This document shows positions 24,701 to 36,574 of a stretch of 64,000 nt of DNA, piece after piece (the stretch's first letter is position 1; each line of letters starts with the position of its first letter). The DNA comes from Paraescarpia echinospica (taxonomy: Eukaryota; Annelida; Polychaeta; Sabellida; Siboglinidae), in contig CM034543.1 of the NCBI GenBank assembly GCA_020002185.1, positions 10,437,258 to 10,501,257 on the forward strand, given 5' to 3'. Below the pieces are notes generated by a model that worked only from the letters and a program-made list of their open reading frames with translations, was not told where the DNA came from and made no database searches. The position numbers and the translations under genes were made by a program.

Positions 24701-27224
24701 GAATGACGGAAGTAGTGGTGGTGCAACAAGTGTGTGTGTGTCTGTGTGTTTGCATGTGCATCTGCATGTTTCTGCACGTTTGCATACATGCCTGTGTATT
24801 AATGTTTGTTTGAACTCTTCTTTCTTGTAGATTATCCCAGCCAGGCGACAGAGTCCCATCCTGAGGTAAACAAATGACATCTTACATATAAAACTTGGAT
24901 CAGTATTAACCATTTATAATAATAATTATGCTAATGCTGTATTTATTAAGTACAAATTGATGTGCTGTACAATAAAATAAATGCATTTTTTAATACATAA
25001 ATAAATCATTAAATAAATAGATTCAAAAAGCTTAAAATAAACACAGGTAAGACGTATAATACTAAAATATTAAATTAAAAATAGTGTTTGTCGCAATACA
25101 AAAGCTTAACTAAAGGAATTAAAAACAAGGCATTAGCTAAAATCTGTTTTCCATGTGTACACAAACTTTAACATTGTATGTAACATTTTAGAACATAAAA
25201 AATACAGATAAATACATTTGCAGCATAAATTCGATTTTAAACCCGCCTGTATAGCGATTCCCACGGAAAATAAAAATTTAATGAGCTAGGCGATCACGTC
25301 ATATCACATATGACATATTCTCGCATCAGGTCAACCCCTTGCATGCATTCAGGGCATGTTTACAAGGATAGCTTTTGGGTCGAAACAAGCGGAGCTTCGG
25401 CTGGTTTTCAGAATAATTATATTGATTGCAACCCACCAGAGATAATTTGCACGAATAAACATACATAGCAAACAGATATTGTGTTCAGCTACAGAAAGTA
25501 ACAGTGTATAATCTCATAATATCACTAGAATACCGATATATATATGAAGGAGAAGTTGTACAATTCATCATAACAACTAAAATCAGTCAGTGAATTACCA
25601 TTGATCTCGGTAGCTCAATCGGTAGACGCATTGGTTTCGTGTAATTTATTTTACAATCGGGCGACACTGGTTCAAGCCTGACACTGAACCATTGATTTTC
25701 TTGATACATTTTTGTTTATTTTTGATGAAGTAGTATAAACCAAATAATTGTTATACTATGATGCACTGTTTGTAAATATTTTTTTTAACTTTTGGAGTAA
25801 TTATTTATTTGCCACAAATGAAAATATGATAATTATAAATAATGATGTTTCTAAATTTTATTTATCCAAACAAATATACAATGTAAAGGATATAAAATTT
25901 ATTAATTATATATATATTGTACAGTAATATATTGCAATTATATATGTGAAAACAAATTGTGATTTTTTCAAATATGGCAGTAGACCAAGCAAACATTATA
26001 AAACTGGTATATTTCCTTAGGGCAATAATGTCCAATAAAGGGATAAGATAATATATTAGCATATGTTGAGCTAATATATTATCTTATCCCTTTATTGGAC
26101 ATTGTTGCCCTAAGGCAATATACCAGTTTTATACTGTTTGCTTGGTCTACTGCCATATTTGAAAAAATCACACCTCAACATATGCTTAAACAAACATTTT
26201 GTTGCAAATTTCAAAAATGGCATTAATCGTGTTTTGCACTGAAATCCTTTCTATTCAGTGATTTTTGTGGTGACATTTAGTGGATTTGGCAGCTGTGAAC
26301 AATTATTTTTGCATTGGTCACTAGCTGTCAGATCTGTTGTTCATCTCTGCATCAATACTAGCATCTGACCACTTTTTAAAGCTGTAATTAATAAAATCTT
26401 GATCTCTACATACATAATTGTGTTATTTTTTGCTTGTATGCATTTTTTTTTCTTCTGCTACTCTATATATATATATATATATGATCTCTGTCTTTACCCA
26501 ATCCACTAACTCCCTACTGTGTTAACCTGTTGCAGTGTACCCAGCAACTGGCCATATCTGGTTACCCTGGATGTGAGACATCAGAGGCACCTGGTCTGGC
26601 CAATCATGAGCCAACTGAGTTGACTATCGATCTCAGCCTTGACAGCCTTGACAGATTAGTGCTATGTAGCATAATCGATGATTTCTCTAAACCTCCCAGC
26701 CTTGACAGATCAGTGCCAAATACGTTCACTGACAATTGCACTAACCCTCTCAGCCTTGACGACGAAGAACCTGATTATCGTCAGATTTCAAAGCCAGATG
26801 TCCAAAATGTCCACAGATTTTATGGAGTTCCGACATTTTTTGAGTTTACTGACATGAATCACTCAAAAGAAAGCTCAAAACCTTTCTGCACAAAACATGA
26901 ATACACTGGGACTCTAATGGTAAGTGTAAAATGCCTAAATTGTTTTAATTTACCACTCTAAATTGTAACGATAAGTATTATTTGTACATAGTAAATATAA
27001 CTTCATATATAATATTATATAGCATTTAGGATGTCCAGTTGCTTGAACTAGTCTTTTCTGCCAATCATGGTTACCACAGGTACTTTGTTTTTGTATTACC
27101 AGGGTTATGCAACATAAAAATCAATTTCAATTCAAGTTGCTTATTTAATTTTTATAATATTCTATCTCTAGCTTCATTATAATATTATAAGTACATACTC
27201 ACAAATGGAAAAAAAAGTACAATG

Positions 27225-27296
<72 letters not shown>

Positions 27297-30200
27297 TTCT
27301 GGTAGAACTGAATTAAGACGTGTGCCAGATTATTTCCATATTCAGTAAAGTATAGAAATTGAGTCCCACTATTATGGTCACTTGCAGTTTGGATCACTTT
27401 TGCCCAGTCCCAATGGTGACCTTAATAGTGAGATTGCACTGTTTATCATACAAGTCATCTCTAAGTTATTCATATGGAGTCTTTCTCATTATGATAGCTG
27501 ATAAATCTGCATCCCACATAAAAGAAATGATTCATGAAGAAGAAAAACATCTGCTTTTTATGGCTTGAGAAGCTTTTACTTAGCACCGAGTTGCAATTTG
27601 TTACTGTAAATTTGACTGAGTTTACCATCATCACCGGCATTTGTAAGTTCTTGTGTAGGCTCTTAAGTACATCATGGCTATTTCACATGGCTAGGCTATA
27701 CATTGACTTAAGATTGTTGCTTCTCCAAAAAAGGGAAACCAAAGGCATCTTTTTGGACCTAAGCATCTAAAAGATTAATAAAAACTAACAATTAGCAACT
27801 ACAATCAATACTTATGCCAGCATTTTACTAGAATAACCTTGTTGAAAATATAATTTAAATTGCATGGACTGTGCCATTGTTATAGAAAGCCTGACATCAC
27901 CAATGTCTACTCTTCCCAGTTTGCCATTCGCCAAACTGAGAATATTACTCTAGTTTGTGTTGCCGAATTTGTTTTGGCACTGTAACTACGAAATATGTTA
28001 CGTCAACATAGTGCACAGTATAGCATTATAACATAGTATACTGTATGGCATTACAACATAGTACACTGTATGGCATTATAACATAGTACACAGTATCGCA
28101 TTACAACATAGTACACTGTATGGCATTATAACATAGTACACAGTATCGCATTATAACATAGTACACTGTATGGCATTATAACATAGTACACTGTATGGCA
28201 TTATAACATAGTACACTTTATGGCATTACAACATAGTACATTGTATGGCGTTATAACATAGTACACAGTATCGCATTATAACATAGTACACTGTATGGCA
28301 TTATAACAGTACACAGTATGGCATTACAACATAGTATACTGTATGGCATTACAACATAGTACACTGTATGGCATTATAACATAGTACACTGTATGGCGTT
28401 ATAACATAGTACACTGTATGGCATTATAACATAGTATACTGTATGGCATTATAACATAGTATACTGTATGGCATTACAACATAGTACATTGTATGGCGTT
28501 ATAACATAGTACACAGTATCGCATTATAACATAGTACACTGTATGGCATTATAACATAGTACACAGTATGGCATTACAACATAGTATACTGTATGGCATT
28601 ACAACATAGTACACTGTATGGCATTATAACATAGTACACTGTATGGCGTTATAACATAGTACACTGTATGGCATTATAACATAGTACACTGTATGGCATT
28701 ATAACACAGTACACAGTATGGCATTATAACACAGTACACAGTATGGCATTATAACACAGTACACTGTATGGCGTTATAACATAGTACACTGTATGGCATT
28801 ATAACATAGTACACTGTATGGCATTATAACATAGTACACTGTATGGCATTCTAACACAGTACACTGTATGGCATTATAACACAGTACACTGTATGACGTT
28901 ATAACATAGTACACTGTATGGCGTTATAACATAGTACACTGTATGGCATTATAACATAGTACACTGTATGGCATTATAACATAGTATACTGTATGGCATT
29001 ATAACATAGTATACTGTATGGCATTACAACATAGTACACTGTATGGCATTATAACACAGTACACTGTATGGCATTACAACATAGTACACTGTATGGCATT
29101 ACAACATAGTACACTGTATGGCATTATAACATAGTACACTGTATGGCATTATAACATAGTACACTGTATGGCATTATAACATAGTACACTGTATGGCATT
29201 ATAACATAGTATACTGTATGGCATTACAACATAGTACACTGTATGGCATTATAACATAGTACACTGTATGGCATTATAACATAGTATACTGTATGGCATT
29301 ACAACATAGTACACTGTATGGCATTATAACACAGTACACTGTATGGCGTTATAACACAGTACACTGTATGGCATTATAACATAGTACACTGTATGGCATT
29401 ATAACACAGTACACTGTATGGCGTTATAACACAGTACACTGTATGGCATTATAACATAGTACACTGTATGGCGTTATAACATAGTGCACTGTATGGCATT
29501 ATAACATAGTACACTGTATGTCGTTATAACATAGTACACTGTATGGCGTTATAACACAGTACACTGTATGGCATTATAACATAGTACACTGTATGGTATA
29601 TAACATAGTACACTGTATGGCGTTATAACATAGTACACTGTATGTCGTTATAACATAGTACACTGTATGGCGTTATAACACAGTACACTGTATGGCATTA
29701 TAACATAGTACACAGAATGGCATTATAACAGTACACAGAATGGCATTATAACATAGTACACATAATGGCATTATAACGTAGTACACTGTATGGCATTATA
29801 ACATAGTACACAGAATGGCATTATAACATAGTACACAGAATGGCATTATAACATAGTACACAGAATGGCATTATAACATAGTACACTGTATGGCATTATA
29901 ACATAGTACACAGAATGGCATTATAACATAGTACACTGTATGGCATTATAACATAGTACACTGTATGGCATTATAACATAGTACACTGTATGGCATTACA
30001 ACATAGTACACTGTATGGCATTATAACATAGTACACTGTATGGCATTATAACACAGTACACTGTATGGCGTTATAACACAGTACACTGTATGGCATTATA
30101 ACATAGTACACTGTATGGCATTATAACACAGTACACTGTATGGCGTTATAACACAGTACACTGTATGGCATTATAACATAGTACACTGTATGGCGTTATA

Positions 30201-33200
30201 ATATAGTACACTGTATGGCGTTATAACATAGTACACTGTATGGTATATAACATAGTACACTGTATGGCGTTATAACATAGTACACTGTATGTCGTTATAA
30301 CATAGTACACTGTATGGCGTTATAACACAGTACACTGTATGGCATTATAACATAGTACACAGAATGGCATTATAACAGTACACAGAATGGCATTATAACA
30401 TAGTACACATAATGGCATTATAACGTAGTACACTGTATGGCATTATAACATAGTACACAGAATGGCATTATAACATAGTACACAGAATGGCATTATAACA
30501 TAGTACACAGAATGGCATTATAACATAGTACACTGTATGGCATTATAACATAGTACACAGAATGGCATTATAACATAGTACACAGAATGGCATTATAACA
30601 TAGTACACTGTATGGCGTTATAACATAGTGCACTGTATGGCGTTATAACATAGTGCACAGTATGTCGTTATAACATAGTACACAGAATGGCATTATAACA
30701 TAGTACACTGAATGGCGTTATAACATAGTACACAGTATGGCGTTATAACATAGTACACTGTATGGCGTTATAACATAGTACACTGTATGGCGTTATAACA
30801 TAGTACACTGTATGGCGTTATAACATAGTACACTGTATGGCGTTATAACATAGTACACAGTATGGCGTTATAACATAGTACACTGTATGGCGTTATAACA
30901 TAGTACACTGTATGGCGTTATAACATAGTACACTGTATGGCGTTATAACATAGTAACTGTATGACATTATAACATAGTACACAGTATGGCATTATAACAT
31001 AGTACACTGTATGGCATTATAACATAGTACACTGTATGGCGTTATAACATAGTGCACTGTATGGCGTTATAACACAGTACACTGTATGGCGTTATAACAC
31101 AGTACACTGTATGGCGTTATAACATAGTACACAGTATGGCGTTATAACATAGTACACTGTATGGCGTTATAACACAGTACACTGTATGGCGTTATAACAC
31201 AGTACACAGTATGGCGTTATAACACAGTACACTGTATGGCATTATAACGTAGTACACAGTATGGCGTTATAACGTAGTACACAGTATGGCGTTGTATGGC
31301 GTTATAACATAGTACACTGTATGGCATTATAACATAGTACACTGTAAGGCATTATAACATAGTACACTGTATGGCATTATAACATAGTACACTGTATGGC
31401 GTTATAACATAGTACACTGTATGGCGTTATAACATAGTACACTGTAATTTACATAGGGTATGGCGTTATAACATAGTACACTGTATGGCGTTATAACATA
31501 GTACACTGTATGGCGTTATAACATAGTACACTGTATGGCGTTATAACATAGTACACAGTATGGCGTTATAACATAGTACACTGTATGGCGTTATAACATA
31601 GTACACTGTATGGCGTTATAACATAGTACACTGTATGGCTTTATAACATAGTACACAGTATGGCGTTATAACATAGTACACTGTGTGGCGTTATAACATA
31701 GTACACTGTATGGCATTATAACATAGTACACAGTATGGCGTTATAACATAGTACACTGTATGGCGTTATAACATAGTACACTGTATGGCATTATAACATA
31801 GTACACTGTATGGCGTTATAACATAGTACACTGTATGGCATAACATAGTACACTGTATGGCATAATAACACAGTACACAGTATGGCGTTATAACATAGTA
31901 CACTGTATGGCATTATAACATAGTACACAGTATGGCATTATAACATAGTACACTGTATAGCATTATAACATAGTACACTGTATAGCATTATAACATAGTA
32001 CATAGTATGGCATTATAACATAGTACACAGTATGTCATTATAACATAGTACACTGTATGGCATTATAACATAGTACACTGTATGGCGTTATAACACAGTA
32101 AACTGTATGGCGTTATAACACAGTACACTGTATGGCGTAATAACATAGTACACAGTATGGCGTTATAACATAGTACACTGTATGGCATTATAACATAGTA
32201 CACAGAATGGCGTTATAACATAGTACACTGTATGGCGTTATAACATAGTACACTGTATGGCGTTATAACATAGTACACTGTATGGCATTATAACATAGTA
32301 CACAGTATGGCGTTATAACATAGTATACTGTATGGCGTTATAACATAGTACACTGTATGTCGTTATAACATAGTACACTGTATGACATTATAACATAGTA
32401 CACTGTATGGCATTATAACATAGTACACTGTATGGCATTATAACATAGTACACAGTATGGCATTATAACATAGTACACTGTATGGCATTATAACATAGTA
32501 CACTGTATGGCATTATAACATAGTACACTGTATGGCGTTATAACATAGTACACAGTATGGCATTAAAACACAGTACACTGTATGGCGTTATAACATAGTA
32601 CACCGTATGACATTATAACATAGTACACTGTATGGCATTATAACATAGTACACTGTATGGCGTTATAACATAGTACACTGTATGGCGTTATAACATAGTA
32701 CACAGTATGGCATTATAACATAGTACACTGTATGGCATTATAACACAGTACACTGTATGGCGTTATAACATAGTACACAGTATGGCGTTATAACATAGTA
32801 CACTGTATGGCGTTATAACATAGTACACTGTATGGCGTTATAACATAGTACACAGTATGGCATTAAAACACAGTACACTGTATGGCGTTATAACATAGTA
32901 CACCGTATGACATTATAACATAGTACACTGTATGGCGTTATAACATAGTACACTGTATGGCATTATAACATACCTGGTAGTACACAGTATGGCATTATAA
33001 CATAGTACACTGTATGGCGTTATAACATAGTACACTGTATGGCATATAACAGTTGTTACAGTTTAAATTCTAGCTCTGAATCGAAGGGAATATGGGAAAC
33101 CACTAATAAGAACTGGCATATTCACAAACATGTCAAGCAAACAAGGGAATTCAGTGCGTCACCGCAGTATCACAGCCAAAGAAGCTCAAGGTGCTCATTG

Positions 33201-35465
33201 GTCAAGCAACGGGGGCGCGTCTCAATATGGCAGCCATTGGGAACTGTAAGATTTCACTGCAATCTCCAACTTTAAAACTAAATTCTGAGTAAACCACAGG
33301 TGTGATACTGTTTATTCCACAAACATAGCTTCTTTCTTTTGTACAGGAGCCAAGTCAAAAAGAGATGAAGCTAGACAAGTCTGGAGAAGGGTGTGCTAAG
33401 GAGATTGCAAGCAGTGGTAAGTACAAAGAAAGGAGTTCTGTTTCAATGAAAAAAACAGTTTTGTGGAGCCTCATTGAATATGATTAGTAAGGTTCCAAAT
33501 AATGAATCTGTGAATAATATAACTGTTATAAACAATAAAAAACTTTTTTTCAAGATATACTTGAAGAAAACGTATTTATGAACAATGTCTTAGTACTGTG
33601 GATTATTAATTGTACGTATTAATAGATTACATGTGTGGTTAGCATTAAAAGTAGTAGGCCTACACATGCTGTTTAAGTGGAATATATTGATCAAGTGGAT
33701 GAAGTTTAGTCTGTCCAGTTACGTGAAGCTTTTACTGTTTCATGCATCTGAAAATAAGAAGTGGGAATGGAGACAGATCGGAAGACATCTGCAGTTGGGA
33801 AACCTAGGACAAGGTACGTAAGTTTGGACTATTCCATTTACTACTGTGGAGCGCAGTAGCGCAGTGGTAAGAGCTCCGGACTCTCGGCCGAGAGAACGCT
33901 TGTTCGAATCCTGTGCGGCGGTGTCGAACCTTGGGCAAGTTCGTTTACTCTACATTACTTCAGTTCACTCAGATGTATGAATGAGTACCTGGCTATAGAC
34001 ATTGGTGGATATTTGTGTGCGAATAGTCTGCGCATTAATTGCAGCGTGGCTGAATGCATCCCAGAGAAGTCGCGATGATGTTCGATTAAACAGGTCTGCC
34101 AGGGAGTAAAGTGTAAAACTCTGAGCAGTCCTGAGGACTGGATACTGCGCTATATAAGAACTTACCTTTACCCCGGTACTTACTTTACTTTTTCTGGGAG
34201 CTTACTGCCTTATAAGACCAGAATACATCAGCATATCGCAATACACATCGCATGGTACAGCACATGATACACAATATCCGTAACACAATACGGCACAATA
34301 TGCTATCACAATAGAAAACAAAATTGTGTCACCTTTGTGAAGCACTCAATATTCAATGCGAACTATGCCTGCCTGTGTGTCTATAAAGTAGTGAAATGTA
34401 ACATAATATGTATATATATACAGGGGCAGATCCTGAGACAGTGGTCTATGAGGTGCCAACACCTCCAGTTGCCTCCCCTTTGAGATTCTCAGAAAACCAC
34501 TGGCAGCCGAACCAAATCATACTGGGTAGGCTGAGCTGGAGCTTCAGCATGACTTCGCTGTTAGATCTTGACGTAGGAAGAGAGGGGGGATAAGGGGTGC
34601 TGTTCTGAATATTTTCTCCTGGAGCTTCGCTGTCAGATCAGAACACGGGGTAGTAGGGGGTGCTGTTGAATATTTCCCACCGGAGCTTCATCACCACTCA
34701 ACTGTCGTCACTCCGCCGTCGTGTTGTCAGATCGGAAGATAGGGGGGTGTTGTTGGAAAAGTTTTGTGGCGACGTTCATAATTGCAGAATATCTTGAGGG
34801 GCCACATAACAGGGGCACATTCAAAAGATCTAGGGGACACGCCACCCTGCCGCAGGCACAGAGCAGCCAAATTCCAGAGGTCTCAGGAGGGAATGTACCT
34901 CCCAAACACCCCCGCACCCGCATATGTATATATATATATATGTATGATTCATTGTGACCATTTAATTGAGTGTATATATATATATACAGTGGAGCACAGT
35001 GGTACAGACTCTCGACCGAGAGAACCCGGGTTCGAATCCTGTGCTATGGTGTCGAACTTTGGACAAGTTTGTTCACTCCAGTTGATTCAACTCTATGAAT
35101 GAGTACTTGGCTATAGACAGTGGTGGAAATTTGTGTACGAATAGTTTTCATGCATTAATTGCAGCATGGCTGAATGTTTCCCAGAGAAGTCGGGATGGTG
35201 TTTGATTGAACAGGTCTGCCAGGGAGTAAAGTGTAAAATGCTTGGAGCAGTCATGAGGACTGGATACTGCGCTATATAAGAACTTACCTTTATTTTACTT
35301 TTTATATGTTGGCTCAATTGAAGCATTGATTGTTACAGGATGCGAATGAGAGGAAGCAAGCTGACTTTTCCGACACCGCGAAAACTATGGGGTCGGAAGG
35401 CAGCAGCAGCAGCCGCAGGTTCGGCCGATGCAGTGGCACGAGATGCAGAGCACATGTGGGAGTGA
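15753..35465 (+). CDS. Ten-exon host gene, product unrecognised (408 aa model)
   Basis: Exons: 15753-15768, 20150-20269, 22641-22774, 23068-23212, 23867-24007, 24831-24865, 26536-26919, 33347-33416, 33759-33813, 35339-35465. Every junction is GT-AG and phases match throughout (total 1227 nt). The start is ATGGCTGCTAGG (MAARN) before a GTAAGT donor. Visible parts are a charged N-terminus (QKFIDQYDYLKSVKVDV), a tryptophan-rich block (LWKSSPGWWNDSIPYEDPNN) in exon 3, a probable helical region in exons 4-5 (QRITQKLKYIKKRLL), an acidic Ser/Asp-rich exon 7 with repeated SLDSLDR/SLDRS, and a basic Ala-rich end (TPRKLWGRKAAAAAAG). A poly(A) signal, AATAAA, follows at 35549. I do not recognise the family. 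Less certain are exon 1, the 5' edge of exon 9 (33759 or 33762) and the last-exon frame; skipping exon 9 would end the protein after three residues of exon 10. The alternative THAP first exon at 16068 is discussed separately. Confidence 0.6.
15971..15978. promoter_or_regulatory. CRE-like palindrome TGACGTCA upstream of the THAP exon
   Basis: A perfect TGACGTCA lies 90 bp before the THAP ATG at 16068. The same octamer sits directly before the P2RX7-like start codon (18042-18049), so both orphan first exons carry this site. Promoter function is inferred. Confidence 0.4.
16068..16559 (+). CDS. THAP-domain first exon (truncated THAP finger)
   Basis: ATG in a good context (ATCATGG) opens 164 codons ending at a donor CAAG|GTAATT. 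The N-terminus MVHCAAFGCNA, FRFPTDP, RLCSAHF and AVPTIFP are landmarks of the THAP C2CH DNA-binding finger. The spacing between the second cysteine (C9) and the Cys-x2-His pair (C39-H42) is only 29 residues, against the family's 35-50. The segment that holds the invariant tryptophan is missing, so zinc and DNA binding are doubtful. The rest is Ala/Ser-rich with a basic end (YRKRQRIK). Its phase 0 donor does not match exon 2 of the surrounding gene unless the alternative acceptor at 20158 is used, so it may be an orphan exon of a transposon-associated gene or an alternative first exon. Confidence 0.65.
17794..18041 (-). CDS. P2RX7-C-like (transposon-associated) first exon, orphan
   Basis: Minus-strand ATG at 18041 (MPTRGFVDIY) opens about 82 codons: YDFEPLAG, an acidic DGSEEDDAESD segment and CNTDW, then a donor ACTG|GTAAAG that splits the Trp codon. 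The pattern 'FEP ... acidic ... (G)NTDW' directly before an intron resembles the start of invertebrate proteins with the P2X7-receptor C-terminal zinc domain, whose next exon would supply C.CG.C. That exon is not found on the minus strand down to 16.6 kb. Family identity is from memory. Its 5' flank (18045-18125) recurs at 25235-25330, suggesting a mobile unit. Confidence 0.45.
18342..18750. mobile_element. Non-autonomous DNA element with ACAGGGG...TGGATCC ends, copy 1
   Basis: Begins ACAGGGGTGGGTCCAGAG and ends CCCTCTGGATCCAGCTATG, an imperfect inverted repeat (GGATCCAGAGG core). The right half carries the phrases GGGGGCACAT and AATTCCAAAGGTC, seen again in 34420-34930 and 36238-36368. All copies sit beside TA-rich DNA. 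Superfamily not assigned. Confidence 0.6.
19251..19575 (-). mobile_element. tRNA-derived SINE, copy 1
   Basis: Read on the minus strand it has a tRNA-like head (A box near TGGTGACTAGAGC, B box GGGTTCGAATCC) and a long body (CTCAGCTGTATGAAT, GCGTGGCTGGGTG), and ends GGACTGGATACTGCGCTATA. The same architecture recurs at least six more times in the window. Confidence 0.85.
19768..20080 (+). mobile_element. tRNA-derived SINE, copy 2
   Basis: Plus-strand copy with head GGAGCGCAGTGGTGCAATGG, B box GAGTTCGAATCCTG and tail GGACTGGATACTGCGCTATA. It faces copy 1 across about 190 bp, so the two could pair as an inverted repeat in the intron-1 transcript. Confidence 0.85.
20310..21660. repeat. 29-bp pyrimidine-biased minisatellite (intron 2)
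   Basis: About 45 tandem copies of a ~27-30 bp unit such as CACCACTTTGTCTTGTCTCT followed by CTGTTGGCC or CTGTTACCT. The plus strand is strongly C/T-rich and almost without purine runs. Because the unit lacks stop codons, all three plus frames stay open and give artefactual HHFVLSLCWPTTLSCL-type peptides. It lies between exons 2 and 3 of the 15.7-35.5 kb gene. Confidence 0.9.
21721..22568. mobile_element. hAT-like non-autonomous element with GGCC-rich ends
   Basis: Left end CAGGCTTCGACACAATCACT, right end (complement) CACACCTTGAACTTAAGG, each followed by CACTGGCCC..GGGCC blocks. The interior phrases AGCTGTCGTCACACTGG and AGCTTTGGACATC recur inverted at 38383-38690. No transposase ORF and no obvious target duplication. 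Confidence 0.6.
24138..24444 (-). mobile_element. tRNA-derived SINE, copy 3
   Basis: Minus-strand copy with the conserved tail (GGACTGGATAGTGCGCTATA) and body. The tRNA head is degraded; the B box reads like GAGTTCTAATCCTG. Confidence 0.8.
24460..24662 (+). mobile_element. tRNA-derived SINE, copy 4 (headless), inverted to copy 3
   Basis: The plus-strand body begins at CAGCTGAATGAGTACATCCTGG and ends near ACCTGATACTTTACTATA. The tRNA head is missing and the gap to copy 3 is only about 15 bp, so the pair is a natural hairpin of about 200-bp arms with appreciable divergence. It lies in intron 5 of the host gene model. Confidence 0.75.
25235..25330 (+). repeat. Second copy of the P2RX7-like exon's 5' flank
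   Basis: TTTTAAACCCGCCTGTATAG and TTTAATGAGCTAGGCGATCACGT match, in order, the reverse complement of 18055-18122, but the coding exon does not follow. It supports a mobile or duplicated promoter-like segment. Confidence 0.6.
25600..25695 (+). repeat. tRNA-like sequence (pseudo-tRNA or SINE head)
   Basis: Contains an A-box-like TAGCTCAATCGGTAGACGC and a B-box-like GGTTCAAGCC spaced as in a tRNA gene. I cannot fold a convincing acceptor stem or anticodon arm, so it is probably a degenerate tRNA-derived element. Confidence 0.4.
25958..26172. repeat. Near-perfect ~215-bp foldback hairpin
   Basis: Left arm 25958-26060 and right arm 26070-26172 are reverse complements with only about three mismatches in ~103 bp, around a 9-bp loop (ATATGTTGA). 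Landmarks are GCAGTAGACCAAGCAAAC on the left and GTTTGCTTGGTCTACTGC on the right. It sits in intron 6 of the host gene model. It may be a foldback/MITE insertion or a hairpin RNA source. Confidence 0.9.
27225..27295. repeat. (CA)n microsatellite
   Basis: About 34 uninterrupted CA dinucleotides after a short imperfect start, in intron 7 of the host gene model. Confidence 0.95.
27995..33049. repeat. ~5-kb satellite of a 25-bp unit with higher-order structure
   Basis: About 200 head-to-tail copies of GTACACTGTATGGCATTATAACATA-like 25-mers (shown here as GTACACTGTATGGC + ATTATAACATA). Variants are CTG/CAG, GCATT/GCGTT, ATAGTA/ACAGTA and occasional shortened units. A block starting at 29591 (GTATGGTATATAAC) reappears in the same order at 30238, a 647-bp higher-order duplication; a 250-bp duplication is also visible (28263 and 28513). 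Interruptions are few (31440, 32967). It fills most of intron 7. Confidence 0.97.
33846..34170 (+). mobile_element. tRNA-derived SINE, copy 5 (best preserved)
   Basis: Head GTGGAGCGCAGTAGCGCAGT with A box, B box TTGTTCGAATCCTG, full body, tail GGACTGGATACTGCGCTATA and AAGAACTTACC. It lies in intron 9 of the host gene model. Confidence 0.9.
34420..34930. mobile_element. Non-autonomous DNA element, copy 2 of the 18342 family
   Basis: Starts ACAGGGGCAGATCC in a TATATATA tract and ends at CCCGCACCCGCATATG beside another TA tract. The right half has GGGGCACATTCAAAAG and AATTCCAGAGGTC as in copy 1; the interior differs. Confidence 0.55.
34989..35292 (+). mobile_element. tRNA-derived SINE, copy 6 (A box deleted)
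   Basis: Head shortened to GGAGCACAGTGGTACAGAC, which removes part of the A box. B box GGGTTCGAATCC, body and tail are intact. It is placed just before the last exon of the host gene model. Confidence 0.85.
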
Positions 35466-35548
35466 CAAGAAAACGCCAAAAAGATGTTTCCTAGTAAAAC
35501 TGACAACCTTAGACATACGTCCACACATAATAATGGGATAGTAACACC

Positions 35549-35554
35549 AATAAA
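35549..35554 (+). terminator. Poly(A) signal AATAAA of the host gene
   Basis: AATAAA 84 bp after the predicted stop at 35465. Confidence 0.5.
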
Positions 35555-36237
35555 ATTTCACTTGTTTTTTAAACTGCCTTTTGCACTCAGATCACATAAG
35601 TTACATGGTTTCCATTAAGCATCATTTAGTTAGTAGTAAAATAATTCATGCTGATAACATTTGTTGTTGTGTTTGTTGACTTTGAGCAGTTATTGTTTGA
35701 AAAAACTGGAGAAAGGATTGGTGGAAACCGCAACTTACACAGTTTTTAAAGCTGGCTCAATTAGCCATGCTACTTAGAAGATAGAGTAAAAAGTGTAATT
35801 TCCTACTGTTTCAATTTCTCACGTTCAAAGCTTCCTCATCAACATTACCATTGGCCCTAGAGAGAGAGAGATGTGTGTGTGCATTCGCGTGTAATTGTCT
35901 ACGTTATGCAGAAACTATAAATCAAGCTTTGTCCAGTACTGGAGATGTGCATGTATATATAGCCTGTGTCAATACATGGGTAAAAAATAATGGATACCTT
36001 AGCACAGCTTTCATTTCGGAGATGCCGATATATGCCACTGGTACGTGTTTAACCTATATCGTTTTCTTTTTAATATATTTCATTGCTGCTAACTGTGCCT
36101 AGAATACAACTGCTTTCATTAAACACACATGCTCGGTGTGGTTTATTCTATAATAAATCTTTATGTCAGTGATATTAACAATGCATCAGATTATCTTTTC
36201 TTAAAAACCTATATTTGCACTTTCTTAAGACTGACCG

Positions 36238-36368
36238 AAATGTTCGCATTCCAAAGGCTTAGGGAGGGCACGTAACAGTGGCACATTCCGCCTGTCTAGG
36301 AGGGCATACCGTGGCCAAATTCTAAAGGTCAGTGAGAGCACATGGCCTCAAGATCCGCCTATGATTAT
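36238..36368. mobile_element. Partial copy 3 of the 18342 element family
   Basis: Only the right half is present: GAGGGCACGTAACAGTGGCA, AAATTCTAAAGGTC and AGATCCGCCTATGAT. Confidence 0.55.
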
Positions 36369-36502
36369 TATATTTATTCTAAGCATATTAAGCGGTTGTT
36401 GTAGACACAGCTGAACAGAGTTGCTTTTGATTTTAGTGTATAAATAAAATTATTACTAAAGATCAATTGTGTCACATAACTAGGTCACATGTGCGTGCAT
36501 CT

Positions 36503-36503
36503 C

Positions 36504-36534
<31 letters not shown>

Positions 36535-36541
36535 CCTCCTT

Positions 36542-36572
<31 letters not shown>
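36503..36572. repeat. (CT)n microsatellite
   Basis: Two CT runs separated by CCCTCCTTCCCTCC, immediately upstream of a LINE fragment. Confidence 0.95.
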
Positions 36573-36573
<1 letters not shown>

Positions 36574-36574
36574 A

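Noticed and set aside
25600..25695. Functional tRNA gene
   Set aside because: A- and B-box-like words are present, but no convincing cloverleaf, acceptor stem or anticodon could be drawn.
27995..33049. CRISPR-like array
   Set aside because: Units are contiguous 25-mers without unique spacers, in a eukaryotic intron with no cas genes.
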